64,000 bases of DNA from Sipunculus nudus (lineage: Eukaryota; Annelida; Sipuncula; Golfingiida; Sipunculidae). The translations under genes and the position numbers were made by a program. The stretch is taken from positions 76,547,429-76,611,428 of the forward strand of contig CM049312.1 of NCBI GenBank assembly GCA_026874595.1, in the 5' to 3' direction. Shown here one piece after another: positions 44,344-53,527 of this stretch (its first letter is position 1; each line of letters begins with the position of its first letter). Under the pieces are notes generated by a model. It ran no database searches, was not told the origin of the DNA, and saw nothing but the letters and a program-made list of their open reading frames with translations.

Positions 44344-47300
44344 GCTCAGCTAAGTCAACTGAGGTATAGGAATGACGCTTTGTCCCCGGCACTCCGGGCG
44401 TCTGTTAGCAGGGCACAAAATCGTAACTACTGGTCCCAGAAACTTCTAAGTGAACATCCAGGGAGGTCAATAAATAATCTCCTTGGAAACCTGAAATTAG
44501 TTCACTGTGACCAATATCCTTTGGGCTACGGGGCTTGAAATTACCCCCAGAACAATTAAAAATATGAAACGAAACCTACAATACCTTGATAACTAATACA
44601 TGGATTATCATGAATCTATTGACCATGTCTAGTTTTGTCAGTTCCAAAAAAGTGGTGGCACCACCTGTATATTTAGCGAACCTGTGAGCTTATGCGATGG
44701 TGCTCTGTCGTGCGTCGTGCGTCGTCTGTACGTTTACCCATACTATCTCGAAAACGGCTGGAGCTAGCATCACCAAACCTTGTGCAAACAATCAGTCATC
44801 TAAAGACTATCGGATTTTTTGTTTATTTTTTGGCTATTTTCATTTACTTAGAATTTATTGGGGAAAAGCTTAAAAATCTTCTCCGAAACCGTCCAGCTAA
44901 ATTGTCCAATATTTCACAAAATAATCCCAGAAACAATCTCTCAACAAGTTTGTTCGAATGGTTCAAGTTTCGTGATTTTTGGCCGAGTTACAGAAAGTTG
45001 AAAGCAAACTAAAATTTCAATCTCAGAATTGGCTGGAGCTATCATCACCAAAGTTTATCCAATGTTGGTCACATGAGTCTTATCTGAAATTCAGGTATTG
45101 GTGACGCCACCTGCATCGGCCTTTTTTGTACGGGGGTCATCAGTGCCTGTATCACACTGAGGGCTACAAAAAGCTTCTCCTCTGAAACCATTTGGCGAAA
45201 TCGTTTAATATCGCATAGAAATGATCCTAGGGTAATTCGTTCTGAAGTATGGTCAAATGGTCTCTGTTCAGTTAGTTTTGGCTGAGTTTTGGGAAGATGA
45301 ATTAGTCTTATGCCATGGTAGCCTATTTTAGCTTAGTGGCTACAAAGATCTTCTCAACAAAAACCACTGGGCCAATTTTTTTTAATCTCACACATTAATT
45401 ATCCTCAGATGTTGATAATTCAAATTTGTTAAAATGGTTTTGGTTCAGTTCTTTTTGGCTGAGTTACGGGAAGCTGAACTTAGCCAGTTTGCTGTATCTT
45501 CCTATATGAGTTATAAACCTGCAAAACGTTTTTTTTTTGACTGACGCCACTGAAGCCCAATTTTTTTTATATTTTACAAGAATATTCCCCACAATAATTT
45601 TTATAATAATAGTCTTTAATGGTTCCATATGAATGATGTTTGGCTGAATCATTCAGATTGAATTGAATCATTTTACTATATATGTTAGCTGTGTGAAGCG
45701 TTTACATCTAGCCTGGCACCAGTTTATCAGCATCCGTTACATCATGCCTCATGACATTTAGATTTCAGGTTTTCTGTGGTTAATATTTACAAGAATGTTT
45801 TTTAAAAGCTTTTTAAAAAATCGATTAATGATTCAAATTATTCATCATATCAATATTACAGTCAAGGATGTTCAGCTCTCTGTGGCTATATAAAGACGGC
45901 TGTGCATGGATTATACATAATTGGTATCCATACTCCACTTAATTCAAGAATTTGCCATCAGTGAGATGTATCTGTATTTTAGTTTTGCATTCAGTATGCA
46001 TCTGTAATAATTTTTCATATATTCCTGAATTTTTTTTTTAATTGAAAGTCAGCTAAAAAGCATTTTGTATTTGGAAAATATATTTCAAAGTTATTTCAAG
46101 TAGGGACCACTTTTGTGTACAGATGGCAGTATTAGTTTACCATGGACAGATTGCCAAGATTTGCCAGTGCCTGGATGTTGGCCATTAGCCAAGATGATGT
46201 CAGCTCTATAAGTAGCTTTGGCACAGTGCCAGGATTGGAAGAAGTGCAGCCAGGTATAGGTCAAGAGTTCACTCAGTGCAGTAGCTGCATTCTATTTATA
46301 GCGTTGACAGACTGTCAACTGCATCAGATTTGGCACCAATGCAGACTGCCAACTGTCTCAGATTTTGCAACAGGTCAAAGAGTTCACTCAGTGCAGCTAG
46401 GTACAGGTCAAAAGTTCACTCGGGGCAACTGCTTTTCTTACCTAATCCTGGTCAGCCCAGTGCATTCATCATAAAGGGAAGTTTCATGTATTGGCCTGAT
46501 ATTTTGACCTGTCTGTGCGTCTTTGATGGCTTTCTTATTTACAAGACAGGTGTTGCCACGTTCAATTGCACAGTGTATGCGCCTGAATTTGGGCATATTT
46601 ACACATATCGGATAGCTTTATCGTGTACAAGACTGGTGGTGCCACTTACAATAAGTTTTGCACATTGTATGTCCCTGCTTATTTCGCAGCAGGGGTTTCA
46701 CATATCAGTCTGAATTGGGCATACGTATATATTTCTTCGTTGTATACAAGACTGGTGGCGCCAGCTACAATCATTTATGTGTTGTGTGCACCAATGCCAG
46801 AATTTGAGCAGTTATGTTTTTGTAATTGTTTCTTGTTCAAAATGTTTAGTACTTGCATTGTTCGTATACATGTTACGCATGTACTTGAAAAAGTAATGGT
46901 CCATGGATTTCAAACTTGGCTTACATATGGCCCACCACTAAAGCAAGAACCTATTTGATTTTGGGGTCAGGAGGTCAAAGGTCAAGGTCACAGGACTCAT
47001 TTAAAAAGATAATGGCTGCAATTTAAGCCAAGCTTTTCATCCCAAACTTTCAATTTTGCGCATTTAGCTGACTTGCCAGTATGGAGAGAGTATAAATGAT
47101 GTTGAGGTCAAAAGGTCAAGGTCACAGGGGCTATTTGTTCACAAATTAGTTTCCAGATGATAACTCCAGTTTAGTTTGACATATTGGTTTCAAAATTAAG
47201 TTATATATGGCTTACCACTAAAGTAAGAGCCGTGTAGATTTTTTGGGTCCAACGGTCAAAGGTCAAAGTCACAGGACTCATTTGTTTAAAAAGATTGCAT

Positions 47301-47882
47301 ATGCATTTGAAGCAAAACTTTTCATCGCATACCTTCAATCTTCAAGATATTGCTAACCTGCCAATAGGAGAAGATTCTGTTCAATTTTGGGGTCATAGAG
47401 TCAAAGGTCAAGGTCACAGGTCCCATCCATTCACAAATTAGTTTATGGATGATAATTCTGCTTTGGACAGACAGATGCTTCAAACTTGATTTAATAATGA
47501 CCCACAACTTAAGTAAATTCATTTTGATTTTCAGGGTTAAGAGATCAAAGTTGAAGGTCACTGGAACCACATCTTGAAAAAGATCGTGGATGCACTGTAA
47601 ATCAAACTTTACATCCCAAACTTGCCATCTTTCACACATGGCTCACTTGCCAAAAGTGAGGAAATCTGTAGATTTTGAGGTTACCTGGTCAGAGGTCAAG
47701 GTCACTTTTTAAAAGATTGTTACAATAATCTAAATGCTGCAAGTTCAAGGATAATAAGTTCTAAGATTTTTTGGTCACAAGGTCATTGGTTAAGGTCACG
47801 GGACTGTCATTCTGAAAAAAAAATCTAAAAAAATATCATTATAGACAAATTCAGCTGAGCGTCGAGACCCATGGGTCCCTAG
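44344..47882 (+). mobile_element. Large diverged family S-like element (S5)
   Basis: It begins GCTCAGCTAAG-TCAACTGAGG after a T-run and ends TTCAGCTGAGC, GACCCATGGGTC, CCCTAG. This CTAG end differs from the CTTG end of other S copies and matches families P and T. Inside are GGTGGCACCACC (44654), GGTGACGCCACC (45100) and weaker versions near 46632 and 46755. A series of 'aaaggtcaaggtcac' blocks spans 46966-47800. No coding is seen. It may be a composite of more than one insertion. Confidence 0.55.
46966..47800 (+). repeat. About seven AGGTCA direct-repeat blocks
   Basis: Blocks near 46966, 47105, 47250, 47400, 47540, 47690 and 47780 carry versions of GGTCAAAGGTCAAGGTCAC, about 90-150 bp apart. 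The best one contains AGGTCA-A-AGGTCA and TCAAGGTCA. Between blocks 'atcccaaact', 'gatttt' and 'ttcacaaattag' words recur, so this is a diverged tandem array. Confidence 0.65.
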
Positions 47883-47991
47883 TTCCTATTCTCCTGAAGT
47901 GGGGAAATGATGAACAAATGTTTGCATTAGATCCTCCTTTGTTTATAACATCGTATTTTTCAAGTTTATATATTGTATACATTTGCAATAT

Positions 47992-47996
<5 letters not shown>

Positions 47997-48066
<70 letters not shown>
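47997..48066. repeat. (AT)n microsatellite adjoining the Penelope-like element
   Basis: Pure AT run that ends exactly where the left inverted terminal repeat of the Penelope-like element begins. Confidence 0.97.
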
Positions 48067-48068
<2 letters not shown>

Positions 48069-48200
48069 CTCTGAAGAAAAACAACACTGTTGATTCACAA
48101 CAGTCTGTTTCACGGGATGCGACCCGATCATCAGGTGAATGTGGTTAGAATGAAGCTAACGGCGTGGTTTGAAAAGCCGAGACTTTACGAGATTACGAGA
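48064..48200. repeat. Left terminal inverted repeat of the Penelope-like element
   Basis: Pairs with 52101-52237. It includes 'taactctgaagaaaaac', the ribozyme-like core and 'cgccgttagc' (inverse), ending in 'cgagattacgaga'. Confidence 0.88.
48093..48140 (-). ncRNA. Type I hammerhead ribozyme-like motif (left)
   Basis: Read on the - strand, stem I is ATTCAC/GTGAAT and the conserved core is CTGATGA. Stem II is CGGG/CCCG with a six-base loop, then GAAA, and a two-pair stem III (CA/TG, loop GAC) ends in TT at the expected cleavage position. Very short stem III is the known form in Penelope-like elements. A T-T apposition at the base of stem II and U at the cleavage position (C is more usual) may lower activity. 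It is in sense with the reverse transcriptase and downstream of it. Confidence 0.75.
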
Positions 48201-49870
48201 TTATGCTTTGTGCGATTCGGGGGGGGGGGGGGGGGCATGTGAAAGACGGACACTGATCCTATTGTCCTCGGGTGCACAAAAGGATTGGTCGGGGTACACG
48301 TGCGATACTGGAACATAACAGGGCGGTGCAAAGAGGTTGTTATTGTTGTAAATTTTATATATAATACAAAGATATATACCAGGATGCTCAATAGCATATT
48401 GAACTGATTTCTAATAGGGTCTTGGAAGTAGTGAACATATCAGTGGTATACATATGATAAAAATACACATATACTATGAAAATACACAATATACAAGGCA
48501 AATATACAATATAAAAGGCAAATATGCTATATTTTACTCATACCAAATGCAATCCACTCGGTAAACTCACCATGATGTAGTGGTAACGCCATGTCCCTCA
48601 TCACTGCATAGCAGTGAGAGAACAACTACCTGAACAGGTAAGTCTGCCCAGCGGATCCTCGTTTGGGGGGGGGGGGGGTTTAAGGGGGAACGCTGAATAT
48701 AGTACGAATGCTAGGTTTTAAAATATTTCAGGGTGAATTTGTTTTGATTGCGGCACTTGGAGAGAATTTCAGCTCTTGAGTTCAACAATGATCCAGGGGG
48801 CATCATATCCAATTGATATATTGTTACATTGTTTTTGAGGTACATTCACAGCAATGTCGGTATTTAAAACCTTCATATTATGTTTGCTGATCAGATTAGA
48901 CATGTTGGGTAGACAGCTATAGCTAATTTTCAAATTGTTCCTGTTGAATAACCTGTGGTACCTGTGATGTTGAGGGAAGTGTTTTTCAACTAGTTTCATG
49001 AATTGTCTGCCAATGTTGGTTTTTACATGACGGCTGTAGGGTAGATTAAACCATATTATTTTCCTTTTCCTGTTTCGTTTGCTTTTCACTGTGGGTTAAA
49101 CATATTTTAAGCTTTCTGACAACCCGCTTTTCGCTAAAGCTTTGTCATACATGGGTTTGGCTTTCATAAATAGCTCTTTATTGCAGGAGATGTCAGATAC
49201 ACGTTTGCTGATCATCATAGGTATCTGCCTAATGATAGCTGGGGTTGATTGGATTGTGCGTGGATATAGAGCGGGTCATTGTTCGGTTTTCTGTAAGGGT
49301 AGAAGATGTCATTTTGGAGGTCAAATGTTACGTCTAAGAAATCTGTGCAGGTCAGGTTAGTTTCAATGGTTATCTTTAACCCAACATTGGAAAAGAGTTT
49401 GATCATTTTCTTACGGGTGCTGTCTGCTTTGGGTCCAGACATGTTGGGGAAACAACCTAAACCGTCATCACGATACAGGCCTAGAGCATTTTCACCAAAT
49501 TCCTTTTTCAACATATCTAGGATGTATAAACCAACAATTTCGCATACTTCAGCGCCATCAAAACTGCCCATGGTGACGTCAAAACTAGTATGATCTTTTT
49601 TCACCCAGGTGTTACCGCTGCTAAACAGTAAGCTTTTCCTGCTGTGCAGGATGGTTTTGATAACATCCTCTGGAATGGAGACCATGGTTTTGGCAAATTT
49701 GAGGGCTTTCATGAGAAGATCTTCTGTGGTGGAGGGGTAAAAGTCAACAATATCAAACTTTATGAACTTAGATTTTTGTTTCAGCTTTAATTTCTTGAAC
49801 CAAGATATTACCTGTGCGGTATTTTGCCACTGGTTGAGTTTGGTTTTCAGTCTCAGTTGGCTATTAATTG

Positions 49871-51352
49871 TATCCGCCAAAACGAAGTTTTGCGGATACT
49901 AAGTTTTTGACCGGGTTCCGCTGCCGCCGCCGCCGCCGCCGCCGCCGCCGCGTTCGTTTCCGGAGAACTCCTCTGAGACTACTGGACAGATTTTTCCGAA
50001 ACTTACACAAATTATCGGGTCACATGTGAACTGGTGCCTAACCAAGTGACCTTGACCTCTGACCTTTCGTCTCTGCCCAGCGTCCGTTTGTGCGTCTGTT
50101 TCCACACATAAACCCATATATCTCGGGAACCGTTTGACCGATCCGGAAAAAAATTTTACACAAATGTAGCCCTGGGAAAGCTTTATAACATACACAACAA
50201 AAGGTGGCGCCACCTGCAACCATGTTTGCACAGTGTCCATCTGTTCATCTGCCTGGGGTTAAAATCACTCATATCTCTGCAGTGATTTGACTAATTCACC
50301 TAAAATTCGGCATGCATATACATCCTAGATAGCTTTCTCGATTTTGTGACAGGTGGCGCCACCTACATTCACGTTAACGCTCCACACATAATCCCATATA
50401 TCTCGGGAACCGTTTGACCAATCCGGAAAAAAATTTCACACAAATGTAGCCCTGGGATAGCTTTATAACATACACAACAAAAGGTGGCGCCACCTGCAAC
50501 CATGTTTGCACAGTGTCCATCTGTTCATCTGCCTGGGGTTAAAATCACTCATATCTCTGCAGTGGTTTGACTAATTCACCTAAAATTCGGCATGCATATA
50601 CATCCTAGATAGCTTTCTCGATTTTGTGACAGGTGGCGCCACCTACATTCACGTTAACGCTCCACACATAATCCCATATATCTCGGGAACCGTTTGACCG
50701 ATCCGGAAAAAAAATTTACACAAATGTAGCCCTGGGATAGCTTTATTACATACACAACAAAAGGTGGCGCCACCTGCAACCATGTTTGCACAGTGTCTAT
50801 TTGTTCATCTGCCTGGGGTTAAAATTACTCATATCTCTGCAGTGGTTTGACTAATTCACCTAAAATTCGGCATGTGTATACATCCTAGATAGCTTTCTTG
50901 ATTTTATGACAGGTGGCGCCACCTACATTCACGTTAACACTCCACACATAAATCCATATATCTCAGGAACCGTTTGACCGATCCGGAAAAATTTTTTACA
51001 CAAATGTAGCCCTGGGATAGCTTTATAACATACACAACAAAAGGTGGCGCCACCTGCAACCATGTTTGCACAGCGTCCATTTGTTAATCTGCCTGGGGTT
51101 AAAATCACTCATATCTCTGCAGTGGTTTGACTAATTCACCTAAAATTCGGCATGTGTATATATCTTGGATAGTTTCTCGTTCAAATAACAGGTGGCGCCA
51201 CCTACAATCATGTTTATGTGGCAGAGATCCATTCTACTATTTAACACATGTAACTCTATATCCCCTTGCCACTCAATCAATGCCTCACTTCACCCGTCCT
51301 TCTCTGATTTTGGCGGATACACGTAGTCGCTTGTCGACTACCCGTATTCTAG
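49871..51352 (+). mobile_element. Family T Helitron-like element (T2), inserted in the reverse transcriptase
   Basis: The 5' palindrome TATCCGCCAAAA-cgaa-GTTTTGCGGATA is followed by a (CCG)n run at 49921-49949. The inverted arm TTTTGGCGGATA (51308-51319) is followed by a clean hairpin GTAGTCG-cttgt-CGACTAC and the end CCGTATTCTAG at a T-run. The body is a 280-bp tandem repeat with GGTGGCGCCACC boxes. Removing the element rejoins HLEK with INSQLR, giving an empty site at a T-run without an obvious target duplication. This is the layout of Helentron/Helitron2-type non-autonomous elements. Confidence 0.8.
50100..51215. repeat. 280-bp tandem repeat, about four units
   Basis: GGTGGCGCCACC occurs at 50203, 50352, 50483, 50632, 50763, 50912, 51043 and 51191. 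Spacing alternates between 149 and 131 bp (last 148), so each 280-bp unit has two boxes. Other unit words are 'tatctcgggaaccgtttgacc', split by few changes, and 'aaaattcggcatg'. Units are about 97% alike by eye. Confidence 0.92.
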
Positions 51353-52100
51353 TTTTTTCCAAGTGCTTTTTGCTAATGATACCTATTTCAGATTTAGCTG
51401 GATTTATCAATCTGCACTTGGGGTTTTGTTCAAAATTATCCTTGTGGTCTTTCAAAGTAATGTAAGCATTGCGCTCGGCCATGACTTCGATGCGGTCTGC
51501 TAGGTTAAGGGAACCGGCTATTTCTTTGGCTTCTGTATTGATATTTTTCAGATATTTTTGTCTGCATTTTTGTATGTTTTAGTGATGTTTTCTGTAAGAA
51601 GTTTATTGTAGTATTCTTTCGGCATACTGTACAGGTTGGTGGTCTTATCTGCCTGTACTAGGAGATTGTCAGATTGTCTGATTGTCTTGATGTCATTGGC
51701 CATTTGTCTCTGGAATGCATTGTGTGAGTGCTGAAATTCAATGTTCCGGACCATTTCATAGATATCACTTTCAAATGCCCTGAGGTGTTCGCTATGAGGG
51801 GATGAATATGTGGTTTTGAATCCATAGTTTTGTTTAGCTGAAGTTTGACCAGGGTTTTCGAAATGGAATGCCTTCCATCGCATTCTCCGAAGTAGGCTTT
51901 CAACTTTACTTATCAGGGATTTGGTATAGGACAGATTACTAGGGATTGGAATGTTTTTCAAAGAGTAGTTGAAGTTAGCTTTGTTCATTCTGTAGATGTT
52001 ATAAGTTGAATTTCTGGACAGGGTGGGTTAACAAAAGTGCTCGACAACGTACCTGTCGCTGGAGCTGGAGTAGAAGGTAGTGTTACCCTCCGATGTAAAG

Positions 52101-52237
52101 TCTCGTAATCTCGTAAAGTCTCGGCTTTTCAAACCACGCCGTTAGCTTCATTCTAACCACATTCACCTGATGATCGGGTCGCATCCCGTGAAACAGACTG
52201 TTGTGAATTAACAGTGATGTTTTTCTTCAGAGTTATA
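52101..52237. repeat. Right terminal inverted repeat of the Penelope-like element
   Basis: Inverse of 48064-48200. It is extended by a second inverted pair around it: 'gaaggtagtgttaccctcc' at 52073 and its inverse at about 52278-52296. Confidence 0.88.
52161..52208 (+). ncRNA. Type I hammerhead ribozyme-like motif (right)
   Basis: Identical in sequence to the motif at 48093-48140 but on the opposite strand: ATTCAC, CTGATGA, CGGG/CCCG, GAAA, CA-gac-TG, TT, GTGAAT. Orientation is antisense to the reverse transcriptase. All core residues expected of a hammerhead are present. Confidence 0.75.
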
Positions 52238-52294
52238 CCGCTCTGGCCTAGTCTGTAGGCCATAGAGCACTTTACATCGGAGGGTAACACTACC

Positions 52295-52298
<4 letters not shown>

Positions 52299-52364
<66 letters not shown>
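52299..52364. repeat. (AT)n microsatellite
   Basis: AT run that separates the Penelope-like element from an inverted family S fragment. Confidence 0.97.
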
Positions 52365-52365
<1 letters not shown>

Positions 52366-52367
<2 letters not shown>

Positions 52368-53325
52368 TATATAAGTTGATTAACAATTATAAAATTGCAT
52401 CATCATTTGACCCAAATTTTGTCAGATAACATCACATTTTGCATACGGATGTATTGCTTTTTTACCACAAAACTATATTTTATAAATTTTCAAAAATATA
52501 ATATCTGAAAATTTAACTTGATTCAAAATTCATAATTTTAAATTGAACCTTTATTTTCCCATATTTTGCTCATATAATTATTATCAAATTATGCATACTA
52601 ATGGGTTTACATATATTTTAAATTGTTAAATTTATTTACTAGGATATTAAATTCTTTAAAAATGCTACACTACCACATCATGGCATCTTCTGGATTACTC
52701 TGAATTAGGAAAGTTTTGTACAATAGAATGGAAACAGTTACATTAAGGAAATACATTTCAAACAATAACAACTTTTGAAAAACACATGTGTACATGCTGT
52801 CAAAATTAAATCAGCAGTCCATGCAGGGGAAAAAACGTGCCATGGTCAAAGTTGGGCAAAATTTAAGCTACTATTTTATATTTATGCTAAAAATTTAAGA
52901 CATTTACAAAACTCTTATCTTATATCAGGCATAAACATTTTGATTAAATAAAGTTAAATCCTAAGAAAAAATGTCTCTTGCTTCAATAATTATTGTGTTA
53001 GGTGAGTAAATATTCTTCCTGGATTTTATCAAATTGCAATATGTTTGGGCCCATAACTTTAAAAAAATAACGTAATACTGACCTAATTTCCGGCATGTAC
53101 ATAGGAAATATATAAGGGAATATTTTTAGTAAAATCAACGACAAACAGATAAGAAGTATGATATTATGCAGTCCTGAAGTATGATAATAGGTTTTTAATG
53201 GAAAATTTAGGTTTTTCCTTAATCTTTTGAAGGAAAGAAGTCCCAGTGACCCAGTTTTCGGTTTGGACGACCGGATCGACAAAGGACCATCACTATAGCT
53301 CAAATGACTTAAAGTCAGCTGAGCT
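52366..53325 (-). mobile_element. Family S Helitron-like element (S7), inverted, 3'-truncated
   Basis: The 5' palindrome is at the right end: 'gactttaagtcagctgagct' region, 53300-53325, read inverted as AGCTCAGCTGACTTTAAGTC. The body aligns with inverted S4 ('ggtttttccttaat', 'aattttgcccaact' inverses). It stops at the AT run at 52364 with no 3' terminus. Confidence 0.7.
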
Positions 53326-53527
53326 AAAATTTTTACCGAACTGAACTGGAACCTATATATAGCAATCTCTGCGTGTGGACCCATTTAATTTAAAGTTACT
53401 TTTTAAGTGTCCAGTGTGACCAAAGAGTCCACTATTATGGAAATTCGATACTACAGAACCATTCTAAAATTATTTTGTTTTAACAGTATGTATTAATACG
53501 GATTTGTTCTTAAAATCTTAAATTTAA

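Larger units (their letters stand above)
48769..51988 (-). pseudogene. Reverse transcriptase of a Penelope-like element, decayed
   Basis: The N-terminal part (51988-51353) reads through RRMRWKAF, LLVQADKTTNLY and CRLINPAKSEIG. The rest (49870-48769) has the catalytic motif FDIVDFYPS, then GSFDGAEVC, the YRDDG active site, FLDVTFDL, YRKPNNDPLYIHAQSN, and RKRKIIWFNLPYS. Damage seen: a one-base deletion near 51557 (ADKNI then frame loss), the family T insertion 49871-51352 between HLEK and INSQLR, a frameshift near 49210, and an in-frame TAA near 49098. The usual C-terminal Cys-rich linker and GIY-YIG endonuclease cannot be found beyond 48769. The product would copy element RNA into DNA; this copy cannot. 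Confidence 0.8.
48064..52237 (-). mobile_element. Penelope-like retroelement with inverted terminal repeats
   Basis: It is bounded by a 137-bp inverted repeat, 48064-48200 and 52101-52237, nearly identical. The coding strand is minus, and the reverse transcriptase remnant fills 48769-51988. Each terminal repeat contains a 48-nt hammerhead-ribozyme-like sequence. Penelope-like elements are known for reverse transcriptases of this type, for terminal repeats in direct or inverted orientation, and for hammerhead motifs in those repeats. AT dinucleotide runs lie outside both ends (47997-48066; 52299-52364). A GIY-YIG endonuclease is not visible. A family T Helitron-like element interrupts it. Confidence 0.75.

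Noticed and set aside
47851-48148. Open frames coding long Ile-Tyr runs
   Set aside because: They are read-through of the (AT)n microsatellite; same at 60982-61224.
49899-50240. 113-codon - strand frame ending in a Gly run
   Set aside because: It lies entirely in the family T element; the Gly run is the (CCG)n tract.
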